Source: Actinoplanes flavus
Lineage (GTDB): Bacteria; Actinomycetota; Actinomycetes; Mycobacteriales; Micromonosporaceae
DNA: 64,000 bases
Reading direction: 5' to 3'
Assembly (NCBI RefSeq): GCF_017592555.1
Contig: NZ_JAGFNS010000003.1
Coordinates: forward strand, 273,234-337,233
Part shown: piece after piece, positions 9,928 to 18,705 of the stretch
How the letters are laid out: the number at the start of each line of letters is the position of its first letter
Position numbering within the stretch: position 1 is the stretch's first letter
Translations under genes and position numbers: made by a program
The notes under the pieces: model-generated
Database searches by the model: none
The model's input: only the letters and a program-made list of their open reading frames with translations
Told to the model about the DNA's origin: nothing

Positions 9928-11541
9928 ATGGAGCCGACGTCCAGCCACGACAACACGCGGCCCTCGCCCGGGCTCGCCCGGTTCTGGCAGGTCCGTCCGG
10001 ATACGGATGATCCGGAGCCGCCCATCGCACCGCCCGAGCCGCTGGAGACGCCCGCCGACCTGCTCGCCGGGTCGAAGCTCGGCACCTTCCGCAGCCGGCC
10101 CATCCCCCCGCTGGCGCCGATCGCCTCGGCGGGCAGCCCGGCGGACCCGTTCGGACTGAACCGCGCGGCCGCCCGGAGCGGGTCCACCGGCGGCCGTCCG
10201 ACGCCCGGTCCACCGGCCCGGGAAAGGCACGGCGATCCTGATCACTCAGTGCCTTCGGACGACGAGCCGGAGGCTCCGCAGGACGTAAAGTCCTCCGAAC
10301 CCGAGGGCGTCGGGGGCTTCGGCCTCGGCGGGCGTGCCGGGAGGTTCCTCTTCGGCGACCGGGACGGCGACGATCCCGCGACGGTGGCGGCGGAGGACGG
10401 CGACGAGGAGCCCGAGGCCTCCCCGGACGGCCCGGAGCCGGCCGGCGAGGCGACGGCGGACGCCGACGCCGATCAGGACGCCGCCGAGGTGGCGGAACCC
10501 AGCGACGAGAACGGACGTGAGGACATGAACGGACGGGCAGGGGCGCCCGGCTACGCGCCGGCCGGCGACGCGGCCGCGGACGCGGCGGCCGAGGCGACCG
10601 AGGAGACGCCGGGCCAGATCCCGGCGGAGCCGCAGCGGCCCGCCGCCGGCTGGGCCAGCGTCCCCGGCGCCACGCAGCCGGTCACGCCGGTCCCGGACGG
10701 GCCGGTCTCCGGCGCCCCGGTGTCGCCGGCCTACGCGCCGAACCCGTACACGGTCGCCGACTTCACCCCGGACCACCCGGCCGGCACCCTGCATCCGGTC
10801 TCCGGCCAGCCGGGCGGCCCGGAGGGCCAGAACGCCGAGCCGGCCGACCCGGCGGTGCCCGCCCCGGTGTCGCCGGCGCAGGTGCAGATCCCGGCCACCC
10901 GGCCGCCGGCCGAGGACACCTCCGGCTACGCGGACCTGCCGCCGGCAACCGAGGGCGGCTTCGGGTTCGTCCCGTCCGGCTACAGCCTGGGCCGGCAGCC
11001 GGAGGCGTACGGCGTGGCCTCGGTCACCCCGGCCGCTCCCGCCGCTCCCGATTTCCCGTCCTTCCCCGGCGGTGACGCCCTGGGCGGCCTCACGGTGAGC
11101 ATCCCGGGCCTGCGCGCCCGGGAGGAGGCGGTCGAGGAGCAGATCCCGTCGGCTCGCCGCTCGGCCAGCCTGGAGGACGTGGAGCCGGTGCGCCGCGCGG
11201 GCCGCCGGGCCCGTGAGGAGGAGGCGGAGGAGCCGGCCGCGGAACCGGCCGCCGAGGAGCCGCAGCCGGTGATCGGCCGGACCATCTGGGACGAGGACGC
11301 GGCCCGGCACTTCCGGGCGGCGTGGCACGAGGTGAAGGCCGAGTTCGTCGACGACCCGGAGCGGGCCCTGACCCGGGCGCACGACCTGCTCACCGACGCG
11401 GTCAACGAACTGACCGAGGTGCTGCTCGCCGAGCGCGACGAGCTCGACCCGCTGCGCGGCACCGGCACGCCGGACACCGAGAGCATGCGGATGGCGATGC
11501 GCGGCTACCGGGAATTCCTGGACCGGATCCTGTCCCTGTGA
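9928..11541 (+). CDS. Large disordered protein with a short conserved C-terminal helical domain
   Basis: A 537-residue protein, mostly low-complexity and intrinsically disordered: Pro/Asp/Glu-rich to about residue 300, then Pro/Gly-rich. The only domain-like part is the last ~90 residues ([23 protein letters not shown]...[13 protein letters not shown]), a helical segment with a W-x-F-VDDP-A pattern that I associate with several actinobacterial proteins of unknown function. No signal peptide or membrane helix is seen. Divergent from hisI; ends before the double hairpin. Confidence 0.7.
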   Translation: MEPTSSHDNTRPSPGLARFWQVRPDTDDPEPPIAPPEPLETPADLLAGSKLGTFRSRPIPPLAPIASAGSPADPFGLNRAAARSGSTGGRPTPGPPARERHGDPDHSVPSDDEPEAPQDVKSSEPEGVGGFGLGGRAGRFLFGDRDGDDPATVAAEDGDEEPEASPDGPEPAGEATADADADQDAAEVAEPSDENGREDMNGRAGAPGYAPAGDAAADAAAEATEETPGQIPAEPQRPAAGWASVPGATQPVTPVPDGPVSGAPVSPAYAPNPYTVADFTPDHPAGTLHPVSGQPGGPEGQNAEPADPAVPAPVSPAQVQIPATRPPAEDTSGYADLPPATEGGFGFVPSGYSLGRQPEAYGVASVTPAAPAAPDFPSFPGGDALGGLTVSIPGLRAREEAVEEQIPSARRSASLEDVEPVRRAGRRAREEEAEEPAAEPAAEEPQPVIGRTIWDEDAARHFRAAWHEVKAEFVDDPERALTRAHDLLTDAVNELTEVLLAERDELDPLRGTGTPDTESMRMAMRGYREFLDRILSL

Positions 11542-11564
11542 CGGGAATCGCGGAAGAGTAGTGG

Positions 11565-11596
11565 GCCCTGCCACCCGCGGCACCGGGTGGCAGGGC
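11565..11596. terminator. Hairpin 1 of a tandem terminator pair
   Basis: Perfect 13-bp arms GCCCTGCCACCCG (11565-11577) and CGGGTGGCAGGGC (11584-11596) with a 6-base loop, just after the stop of the gene ending at 11541. Confidence 0.6.
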
Positions 11597-11602
11597 AGAG
11601 GC

Positions 11603-11651
11603 CGGGCTCCCGCGGCCTGACGGCGGCAGAAGGTTGGGCCGCGGGAGCCCG
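11603..11651. terminator. Hairpin 2 of a tandem terminator pair
   Basis: Perfect 15-bp arms (11603-11617 and 11637-11651; CGGGCTCCCGCGGCC and its complement) with a 19-base loop. It lies 17 bases from the end of the opposing DUF2470 gene, so each convergent gene has its own hairpin. Confidence 0.6.
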
Positions 11652-11668
11652 CCTCGATCAGGGGGTCC

Positions 11669-12403
11669 TCAGGCGGCGCTGTCGCAGCAGCGGCGGCAGA
11701 GGACCGGGTGCAGCAGGTGTGCCAGGTCGTGCCGGTCGGTGACCGGGCGCGGGAAGGCGAGGCGGGCGCTGCGGCCGCCCATGCGGACCAGGAAGCCGTA
11801 ACGGTCCAGCCGTACCACCTTGGGCTCGTCGCCGGGGCGGGCGGCCGCACCCAGCTGACGGCGGACGTAGTCGCTCATCTCGGCCATGTGGTGATCGGCC
11901 AGGTCGGCGATCAGGTCGAACTCGACGGTCCGCAGCGGGTCCGGGGTGGCCTCGGCGTAGTCGTCCGGGTCGATCTCGACGAGCTTGTCGTTGCGCTCGT
12001 GACGGACCTCGGCGACCTCCATCCGGTAGAGGCTCTGACCGTCGCCGATGTCCAGCAGGTCGCCGCAGGCGTCGGTTTCCGCGTAGTCCAGGGCCGCGGC
12101 CCGGGCGTCGTCGCCGGACAGTTTCGCGGCCCAGCCGGAGACCCAGATCCGGCCCAGCGAGGGCGAGGAGGCCATCGGCGGAACGTCCCGGATGTCCAGT
12201 ACCAGGGCGGTGTCGTCGTTGCCCTCCTGTGGGCGCAGAGCGCCGGCGAGGGTACCCTCGCTAGGCACTAGCAGAAGCACGCGTCCCTGTGCATCGGTGA
12301 CGTGCCGGACCGGAGTCGGGCCGGGACGGCAGGCGATGTGGGCGACGGCGGGCAGGTGACCGGCGGCGAGCGTGCGCGCGATCTCGGCGGGACTGGGTTG
12401 CAT
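11669..12403 (-). CDS. DUF2470-domain protein, probably heme/iron-linked
   Basis: A 244-residue protein whose C-terminal part (about 150-230) matches the DUF2470 region often fused to FMN-split-barrel heme-degrading (HugZ-type) proteins: TVEFDLIADLADHHMAEMSDYVRR, then YGFLVRMGGRSARLAFPRPV. The N-terminal part resembles the split barrel, but no flavin residues are identifiable by eye. The C-terminal CRRCCD cysteine cluster is unusual. The ATG at 12403 has a GGAGGTG ribosome site. The promoter region carries two iron-box-like sites, which fits a role in iron or heme handling. Confidence 0.7.
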   Translation of the reverse strand: MQPSPAEIARTLAAGHLPAVAHIACRPGPTPVRHVTDAQGRVLLLVPSEGTLAGALRPQEGNDDTALVLDIRDVPPMASSPSLGRIWVSGWAAKLSGDDARAAALDYAETDACGDLLDIGDGQSLYRMEVAEVRHERNDKLVEIDPDDYAEATPDPLRTVEFDLIADLADHHMAEMSDYVRRQLGAAARPGDEPKVVRLDRYGFLVRMGGRSARLAFPRPVTDRHDLAHLLHPVLCRRCCDSAA

Positions 12404-12420
12404 GACGAGCACCTCCGGGC

Positions 12421-12459
12421 ACCGGTTAGGCTTACCTAAGTTAGGCAAGGCTTACCGTA
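12421..12459. promoter_or_regulatory. Tandem iron boxes (IdeR/DmdR-type) between DUF2470 gene and rpsD
   Basis: Two overlapping-phase 19-mers, starting at 12421 (ACCGGTTAGGCTTACCTAA) and at 12441 (TTAGGCAAGGCTTACCGTA), match the known IdeR consensus (TTAGGTTAGGCTAACCTAA) at 15 and 14 of 19 positions by hand count. They are 20 bp apart, two helical turns, and share a perfect CCTAA-G-TTAGG palindrome between them. They lie 18-56 bases before the DUF2470 start and 15-53 before the rpsD start. Confidence 0.65.
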
Positions 12460-12473
12460 ACAGGAGATCGCAG

Positions 12474-13082
12474 TTGAACAACTCTCGACCCAAAGCCAAG
12501 CTCTCCCGAGCTCTCGGCATCCCTCTGACGCGTAAGTGCGTCAAGTACTTCGAGCGGCGCCCGTTCCCGCCGGGCGTGCACGGCCGTGGCCGGCGTAAGA
12601 GCTCGGACTACCAGGTCCGGCTGCTCGAGAAGCAGCGCCTGCGCCACCAGTACAACATCAGCGAGGTCCAGATGCGGGCCGCGTACGACGCCGCCCACAA
12701 GGCCGAGGGCAAGACCGGCGAGACGATGGTCACGCTGCTCGAGCGCCGCCTGGACGCGACGGTGTTCCGCGCCGGTTTCACCCGGACCATCTACCAGGCC
12801 CGCCAGCTGGTCGTGCACGGTCACTTCACCGTGGACGGCAAGAAGGTGGACCGCCCCGGCTACAAGCTCAAGCCGGGTCAGGTCATCGAGGTCAAGGAGA
12901 CCAGCCGCTCCAAGCCGCCGTTCCAGATCGCGGCGACCGGCACCCACATCGACGGCCCGACCGCGCCGTACCTGTCGACCGTTCTCGAGGAGCTGCGCAC
13001 CACGGTGATCCGTGCCCCGCAGCGCTCCGAGGTCCCGGTGCTCTGCGACGAGCAGCTGGTCGTCGAGTACTACGCCCGATAA
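12474..13082 (+). CDS. rpsD: 30S ribosomal protein S4
   Basis: Binds 16S rRNA early in small-subunit assembly. The 202-residue protein begins NNSRPKAKLSRALGIPLT and has the S4 RNA-binding domain at about 90-155 (LERRLDATVFRAGFTRTIYQARQLVVHGHF). It starts with TTG, with an AGGAG site seven bases upstream. It carries a single cysteine in the N-terminal region rather than the four-cysteine zinc knuckle, so it is the zinc-free type. It resembles the stand-alone Streptomyces S4 rather than an S10/alpha-operon neighbour; whether a second copy exists cannot be seen here. Confidence 0.93.
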   Translation: MNNSRPKAKLSRALGIPLTRKCVKYFERRPFPPGVHGRGRRKSSDYQVRLLEKQRLRHQYNISEVQMRAAYDAAHKAEGKTGETMVTLLERRLDATVFRAGFTRTIYQARQLVVHGHFTVDGKKVDRPGYKLKPGQVIEVKETSRSKPPFQIAATGTHIDGPTAPYLSTVLEELRTTVIRAPQRSEVPVLCDEQLVVEYYAR

Positions 13083-13117
13083 GCAACAGGCTCTTGAATC
13101 GCTGAAATGGCGGGCCT

Positions 13118-13154
13118 CTCGCCGCGGCTGCGCGAACCGTGCAGCCGCGGCGGG
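13118..13154. terminator. Hairpin between rpsD and the ABC exporter
   Basis: Perfect 12-bp arms CGCCGCGGCTGC (13120-13131) and its complement (13141-13152), extendable by a wobble and one pair, with a 9-base loop. It lies between convergent genes. Confidence 0.6.
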
Positions 13155-13191
13155 CGACGCGCTCATCTCACCGGCGCACCACGAAAGCCGG

Positions 13192-14952
13192 TCAGCGTGT
13201 TTGTTCCAACCAGCTGGCGTAGAGCTTGGCGTAGATCGAATCCTCCTCGGTGAGGAGGACGGAGTGCGGGCCGCGTTGCACGACGCGGCCCGCATCCACC
13301 ACGATGACCTCGTCGGCGGCCTGAGCCGTCGACAATCGATGCGCGATGGCGACCGTGGTCCGGCCCCGGGTCACCAGTTCGAGCGCGTGCTGCAAACGGA
13401 CCTCGGTGGCCGGGTCGACGGCGCTGGTCGCCTCGTCCAGCACCAGCAGGTCGGGGTCCGCGACGTACGCCCGGACCAGCGCGACGAGCTGGCGCTCCCC
13501 GACGCTGAGCGCCTCCCCGCGCTCCCCCACCGGGGTGTCGAGCCCGGCCGGCAGGCCGGCGAGCCAGTCCCCCAGCCCCAGTTCCGTGAAAGCCTCCCGC
13601 AGCTGCCCGTCGGTGAGCGCGGGCTCGGCGAACCGGATGTTCTCGGCGATCGTCGCGTCGAACAGGAACCCGTCCTGGGGCACCATCACCACCCGCGACC
13701 GCAGCGACGAGAACCGCACCGCGGTCAACGGCACCCCGGAGAGCAGGACCGTGCCCTCGGCCGGGTCCATCAACCGGGTGAGCAGCTTGGCGAAGGTGGT
13801 CTTGCCGCTGCCGGTCTCGCCGACCACCGCGTACTTGCGCCGCGCCCCCAGTTCCAGGTCCACGCCGGAGAGCACGATCGGGCCGCCCGGATAGCGGAAC
13901 GACACGTCCCGGAAGCGCACCGACAGCGGGCCGGCGGGCAGCTCCACGCCCTCGTCGTCGGGGTCCGCCACGTCCGGGTCGACGTCCAGCACGTCCAGGA
14001 TGCGCCGCCAGCCGGCCACCGCGTTCTGCGCCTCGTTGAGCTGCTCGGTGGCGATCTGCACCGGCTGGATGAAGAGCGTCACCAGGAACAGGAACGCTGT
14101 GAGCCGGCCGACCGTCAGGTCACCGGCCACCCCGAGCAGGGTGCCGACGACGACCACCCCGGACAGGGCCAGGCCGGCGCCGATCTCCCCGCTGGAGAAG
14201 CTGGTGACGCTGGTGCGCATGGCCCGCTGCTGGGCGGTCCGCAGATCGTCCACGGCCGTGTCGATGCGCCTCCCGGTGCGCCCGGCCACCCCGAACGAGC
14301 GGATCACCGTGGCGCCCACCACGCTCTCCGCGACGGCGCCGAGCAGCACGCCGTTGCGCTCGCGGACCGTCCGGTAGACCGACGCCAACCGCCTCTGGAA
14401 CAGCCGGATCACCGCCACGGCCGGGCCGAAGGCGAGCAGCACCACCAGGGTGAGCTGCCACGAGTACGCGAACATCACCACCGAGGAGACGATCAGCTGA
14501 CCGCTGGCGAGCATCAGCTGCACGCCGCCGGTCTGCAGGAACACCGAGATCTGGTCCACGTCGCCGGTGACCCGGGAGACCATCGAACCGCGCCGCTCGG
14601 ACTGCTGGTGCAGCATCGACAGGTCATGGATGTGCCGGAAGGTCCGCGACCGCAGCCCGCCCAGCGCCGTCTCGCTGACCGTGAACAGCCGCCGGGTCAT
14701 CAGGAAGCCGCAGAACGTCGACACGGCCAGCACCATCAGGGTGATCGACACGTAGCCCAGCACGATCCGGGTGTCCGGGCCGGACGGGCCGTTGATGCCG
14801 TGGTCGATGCACTGCTGCACGGCGACCGGCACCGACACCCGGCCGGCCATCTGGAGCACCGCCAGCGCGATCGTGCCGGCCAGCCCGGTCCGCAGCTCCG
14901 GCGACAGCGCCAGCCCGCGCCGCAGGGTGGAGAAAGTCCCGACGTCGCTCAT
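13192..14952 (-). CDS. ABC exporter half-transporter, catalytic subunit
   Basis: A 586-residue type IV ABC exporter: six-helix membrane domain (1-310) plus nucleotide-binding domain. Walker A GETGSGKT is at 378-385, Walker B LLVLDE with the catalytic Glu at 502-507, and the switch His is His538. The signature is LSVGE (482-486) instead of LSGGQ. Together with the partner's altered residues, this marks it as the canonical Walker-B half of a heterodimer. The ATG at 14952 has a strong GGAGGTGA site. Cargo unknown. Confidence 0.9.
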   Translation of the reverse strand: MSDVGTFSTLRRGLALSPELRTGLAGTIALAVLQMAGRVSVPVAVQQCIDHGINGPSGPDTRIVLGYVSITLMVLAVSTFCGFLMTRRLFTVSETALGGLRSRTFRHIHDLSMLHQQSERRGSMVSRVTGDVDQISVFLQTGGVQLMLASGQLIVSSVVMFAYSWQLTLVVLLAFGPAVAVIRLFQRRLASVYRTVRERNGVLLGAVAESVVGATVIRSFGVAGRTGRRIDTAVDDLRTAQQRAMRTSVTSFSSGEIGAGLALSGVVVVGTLLGVAGDLTVGRLTAFLFLVTLFIQPVQIATEQLNEAQNAVAGWRRILDVLDVDPDVADPDDEGVELPAGPLSVRFRDVSFRYPGGPIVLSGVDLELGARRKYAVVGETGSGKTTFAKLLTRLMDPAEGTVLLSGVPLTAVRFSSLRSRVVMVPQDGFLFDATIAENIRFAEPALTDGQLREAFTELGLGDWLAGLPAGLDTPVGERGEALSVGERQLVALVRAYVADPDLLVLDEATSAVDPATEVRLQHALELVTRGRTTVAIAHRLSTAQAADEVIVVDAGRVVQRGPHSVLLTEEDSIYAKLYASWLEQTR

Positions 14953-15025
14953 GCCGTCACCTCCGCTTCGCTCCGGCGCCGACATGAGTTCAGAACCGAG
15001 CCCGATGGTTCGCTCGCAAGCTCGC

Positions 15026-16789
15026 TCACTTGTCCGCCTTCTCGTACGCCGTGACCAGTTCCCGGTACCCCTCCTGGGTGGCCATCAGCTCCTGGTGCGT
15101 GCCGGTCGCCACGACCCGGCCCTGATGCAGGTAGACCACCTCGTCGGCGAGCGCGATGCTGGCCCGCCGGTACGCCACCACCAGCAGCGACGTCCCCGCC
15201 GCACGCAGCGCGCCGAGGATGGCCGCCTCCACCCGCGGGTCGACCGCGCTGGTGGCGTCGTCGAGCACCAGCAGCCGGGGCCGCCCGGCCAGCGCCCGGG
15301 CCAGGGTGAGCCGCTGCCGCTGCCCGCCGGACAGCGAGGTGCCGCGCTCGCCGACCGCGGTGTCCAGCCGCTCCGGCAGCCCGCCGGTGAACCGTTCGGC
15401 CTGGGCCAGCCGCAGCGCCGCCCACACGTCGTCGTCGCCGATGCCGGGCCGGTCCAGCGACACGTTGCCGCGGACCGTGTCGTCGAACACGAACGGGATC
15501 TGCGGCACCAGCGCGCTCGCCCCGGCCAGCGCCGCCGCCGACAGGTCGGGCAGTTTCACCCGGTCGAGGGACACGTTGCCGGAATCCGGGTCGACCAGGC
15601 GCAACGCCAGCGCGGCGATCGTGGACTTGCCGGAGCCGGTCGCGCCGACCAGGGCCACCGTCCGGCCCGCCGGTACGGTGAAACTCACCTCGGACAGCAC
15701 CGGCGGCCCGCCCGCGTACCGGTAACCGACCCGGTCGAACCGCAGCTCGGCCGGGCCGTCGCCGGGCAGCTCGCCCTCGCCGTACCGGAGATCGCCCTCC
15801 GCCGACAGCACCGCCTGGACCCGGTCCCATCCGGCCACGCTGCGCGGCAGCTCGCCGATCACCCACCCGATCGCGCGCACCGGGAACGCCAGCACCGTGA
15901 ACAGGAAGGCCACGCTGATCACCTCGGACACGGTGACCGCGCCGGTCTGCAACCGCCAGGTGCCGAGCACCAGCACGGCCAGGGTGCCGACGCTGGGCAG
16001 GCTCTCCATCAGCGGGTCGAAGACGCCGCGCAGCCGGCCGACCGCGACCAGGGCGTCGCGCAGCTCGGTGACGAAGACGGCGAACCGGCGCGACTCGTCG
16101 GCCTCCCGGCCCATCGTCTTGACCACCAGGGCGCCGTCGAAGCTCTCGTGCGCCACAGTGGCGACCTTGGCCCGCATCCGCTGGGCGTGGATCTGCCGCG
16201 GCGACATCCGCCGCGAGTAGAAGAAATTCAGCGCGAACAGCGCCGGGAACAGCGCGACACCGACCATGGCCAGCACCCAGTCGGTGGCGAACAGCGTGAT
16301 CATCGCGCCGAGCAGCATCACGATCGTGCCGACCGCGAACGGCAGCGGCGCGATCGGCGCGAACGCCGCCTCGACGTCGGAGCCGGCGTTGGACAGCAGC
16401 GAGCCGGTGGCGTGCCGCTGATGCCACTCCGGCGGCAGCGACAGATAGCGGCGGGTCACCGCCCGCCGGTACCGCGCCTGCAGCCGGAACTGCATGAACC
16501 CGGCCCCGAGCCGGCGGGCGAAGATGCTCGCCACCCGCAGCCCGCTGATCCCCAGCAGGGCCGCGACGGCCAGCGCGAGGCCCGCGGCGCTCACCCGGTG
16601 TGCGGCGAAGGCGGGCGCCACGACATGGCCGATCAGAAAGCCGACGACGTACGAGTTGGCGACGATGAGAAGTCCGAAGAGGCTGCTGCCCAGCGAGCTG
16701 ACGACGAAGAGCCGTGGCTCCGCCCGGATCGCTTTCCCGAGCACCCGCAGTCCCCGTCCCAGCACGTCGTTGCCGGTACCGCTGCTCAA
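15026..16789 (-). CDS. ABC exporter half-transporter, degenerate-site subunit
   Basis: A 587-residue partner of the downstream half-transporter. It has six membrane helices, Walker A GATGSGKS (382-389) and an intact LSGGQ (486-490). Walker B is LLVLDD, with Asp511 in place of the catalytic Glu, and the switch His is replaced by Tyr540 (VVAYRR). This is the pattern of the degenerate half in heterodimeric exporters such as TM287/288. The TTG at 16789 gives a length matching the partner; the ribosome site is weak, and a GTG at 16765 is an alternative. Longer upstream starts add non-protein-like sequence. Confidence 0.88.
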   Translation of the reverse strand: MSSGTGNDVLGRGLRVLGKAIRAEPRLFVVSSLGSSLFGLLIVANSYVVGFLIGHVVAPAFAAHRVSAAGLALAVAALLGISGLRVASIFARRLGAGFMQFRLQARYRRAVTRRYLSLPPEWHQRHATGSLLSNAGSDVEAAFAPIAPLPFAVGTIVMLLGAMITLFATDWVLAMVGVALFPALFALNFFYSRRMSPRQIHAQRMRAKVATVAHESFDGALVVKTMGREADESRRFAVFVTELRDALVAVGRLRGVFDPLMESLPSVGTLAVLVLGTWRLQTGAVTVSEVISVAFLFTVLAFPVRAIGWVIGELPRSVAGWDRVQAVLSAEGDLRYGEGELPGDGPAELRFDRVGYRYAGGPPVLSEVSFTVPAGRTVALVGATGSGKSTIAALALRLVDPDSGNVSLDRVKLPDLSAAALAGASALVPQIPFVFDDTVRGNVSLDRPGIGDDDVWAALRLAQAERFTGGLPERLDTAVGERGTSLSGGQRQRLTLARALAGRPRLLVLDDATSAVDPRVEAAILGALRAAGTSLLVVAYRRASIALADEVVYLHQGRVVATGTHQELMATQEGYRELVTAYEKADK

Positions 16790-16979
16790 TGTCCTACCTG
16801 ACTGGTAAGTGTTCGCCGGCGCGACCGGCCTTACCCGTCCATCCTGCCGCCCACACCGGCCGTTTACAGTGTGGCCACAATTACACCGTCTGCCTCCGCA
16901 GCCACCCGGACACCGGGCGGCGACCACGCGACCGGCCGGTTAAGCTCCCCGCCGCATGATCATCTATGAAAGGGCTCCC

Positions 16980-17540
16980 ATGCGGCGTACGCTGCTTCCG
17001 ACCGTGCTCGCGGCGCTGGTCCTGGCCGGTTGCGGCACCGGCCCGTCCCCGGCCGCCTCGGTGAACGACTCCTCGTCCGCGGCCCCCACCGCCTCGTCCC
17101 CGTCCACCGCCACGTCACCGGCCGGGCCGTCCGTGCTGCTCGGCGACTACGACGCCGGGCGGGACGCCGAGGACGACATCGTCAAGGCCCTCGCCGCGGC
17201 CGGGAAGTCCGGGCGCAACGTGATCGTCGATTTCGGGGCCGACTGGTGCCTGGACTGCCGGGTGCTCACCAAGCTGTCCGCCGACCCGGCGGTGAACGCC
17301 AAGCTGGTCGCCGGCTTCGAGGTGGTCAGCGTCGACGTCGGCGAGTTCGACCGCAACCTGGACGTGGCCGACCGGGTCGGCGTGGACCTGGAGAGCAGCG
17401 GCATCCCGGCACTCGTGGTGCTCACCCCGGCCGGCAAGGTGAAGGTGGCCACCAACGACGGTTCGTTCGCGTCAGCCCGCTCGATGGCCGCGGCCGACGT
17501 CGACGCGTTCCTGACGCGGTGGGCGCCGGCCGCGAAGTGA
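16980..17540 (+). CDS. Thioredoxin-like lipoprotein (DsbD gamma-domain-like)
   Basis: A 186-residue exported lipoprotein. The signal peptide ends in the lipobox LVLAGC, with the acylated Cys at about residue 18, followed by a Ser/Thr/Pro linker to about residue 50. The thioredoxin fold has the active site WCLDC (VDFGADWCLDCRVL) and a cis-Pro in SGIPALVVL. The longer C-x2-C context and the EDDIVKALAAAGKSGRNVIVDF lead-in resemble the C-terminal domain of DsbD/thiol-disulfide interchange proteins. The ATG at 16980 has a GAAAGGG site; an ATG at 16956 is less likely. Coupled to the next gene by GTGA. Confidence 0.82.
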   Translation: MRRTLLPTVLAALVLAGCGTGPSPAASVNDSSSAAPTASSPSTATSPAGPSVLLGDYDAGRDAEDDIVKALAAAGKSGRNVIVDFGADWCLDCRVLTKLSADPAVNAKLVAGFEVVSVDVGEFDRNLDVADRVGVDLESSGIPALVVLTPAGKVKVATNDGSFASARSMAAADVDAFLTRWAPAAK

Positions 17541-18016
17541 GGGCCCTCGCCGCGGTGCTCGCGATCCTGACGCTGAGCGCCTGTTCCGCCTCACCGGCGC
17601 CGGTGCCCGAGATGGCCGGCCGCTACGAGGGCGGAGGCGTCACCGTGGAACTCGCCGTACGCGCCGGCCTGCTCACCGCCACCTTCACCCCGCCCGACGG
17701 CTTCCACCTGTACAGCATGGACCTCCCGGCCGGGGGCGTGGACGGCATCGGCTTCCCCACCGTGGCGCGGCCCGGCGGCGCGCTGACCCCCACCGGGCCG
17801 GTCACCGCCGACCGGGCGGTCACCGAGCTGCGACCCGCCGGCCTCGGCCTCGTGGTGCCGGTCTATCCCGACGGGCCGGTCACGCTCACCGTGCCGGTCC
17901 GGGCCGGAGCGGGCGATCAGCACGAGGTGACCGTCGGATACGCCGCGTGCAGTGCGGGTTCCTGTCTCCCGCCGGTCACCGGGGAGCAGGTCGTTCTGCA
18001 TACCATCGACCGATGA
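17537..18016 (+). CDS. DsbD alpha-domain-like lipoprotein
   Basis: A 159-residue lipoprotein (lipobox LTLSAC near residue 16). The mature part resembles the periplasmic N-terminal domain of DsbD: a beta-rich domain ending in YAACSAGSCLPPVTGEQVVL, where two cysteines five residues apart precede the PP motif, like Cys103/Cys109 of E. coli DsbD. The membrane part of DsbD is missing, so this and the preceding gene look like the two soluble ends of DsbD as separate anchored proteins. It starts with GTG overlapping the upstream stop and overlaps the next start (ATGA). Confidence 0.75.
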   Translation: MRALAAVLAILTLSACSASPAPVPEMAGRYEGGGVTVELAVRAGLLTATFTPPDGFHLYSMDLPAGGVDGIGFPTVARPGGALTPTGPVTADRAVTELRPAGLGLVVPVYPDGPVTLTVPVRAGAGDQHEVTVGYAACSAGSCLPPVTGEQVVLHTIDR

Positions 18017-18639
18017 CCAACTATGCCCGCGCCGAGCGGGCGGCGCTCGCCGACCTGCTGTCGAGTGAGGGACCGGACGCGCCGACGCTCTGCACCGGCT
18101 GGACCACCCGGGACCTGGCCGCGCACATCGTGGTCCGGGACCGGCGGCCGGATTCCGCGGCGGGGCTGCTGATCCGCCCGCTGGCCGGGTACGGGGAGCG
18201 GGTGCGCCTGGCCCGCGCCGCCCTGCCGTACCCGGAACTGATCGCCCAGCTGCGCACCCCGCCGGTGTGGAGCCCGGTGAGCAACCCGCTGGTCGATCCG
18301 CTGGCCAACACCATGGAGATGTTCATCCACCACGAGGACGTCCGGCGCGGCGGCGGCACGTGGCAGCCCCGCACCCTGGACCGGGAGCTGGAGGCCGCTC
18401 TCTGGCGCAACGTCCGGCTGATCGCCAAGGCCGGGTTGCGCCGTCTCGGTGTCACCGCCGCGATCGAGCCGGCCGGGTTCCCGGCGGTCCGTGACAGCGC
18501 GGACCCGCAGGTCCGGGTCGCCGGTGACGTCGGCGAGCTGGCGGTGTTCTTCTTCGGCCGGCAGCGGGCCGCCCGGGTCACCGTCGACGGCCCGCCCGAG
18601 GTGGCGGAACGGCTCCGGACCGCCCGCCTGGGCATCTGA
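18013..18639 (+). CDS. TIGR03085-type DinB/maleylpyruvate-isomerase-like protein
   Basis: A 208-residue helical-bundle protein. The start MTNYARAERAALADLL, the CTGWTTRDLAAHIVVRDRRPDS segment and the later MFIHHEDVRRG match the actinobacterial TIGR03085 family of the mycothiol-dependent/DinB superfamily. His residues in AAHIVVRD and IHHED are the likely metal ligands. The activity of the family is not established to my knowledge. It is translationally coupled to the DsbD-like pair, an unexplained but suggestive link with thiol chemistry. Confidence 0.78.
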   Translation: MTNYARAERAALADLLSSEGPDAPTLCTGWTTRDLAAHIVVRDRRPDSAAGLLIRPLAGYGERVRLARAALPYPELIAQLRTPPVWSPVSNPLVDPLANTMEMFIHHEDVRRGGGTWQPRTLDRELEAALWRNVRLIAKAGLRRLGVTAAIEPAGFPAVRDSADPQVRVAGDVGELAVFFFGRQRAARVTVDGPPEVAERLRTARLGI

Positions 18640-18705
18640 GCGGCCCATCGGAGGCGCCGGGAATTGGCTCGATCGACAGGCCGGTCCGGTCCTAGGTTCA
18701 AGCCC

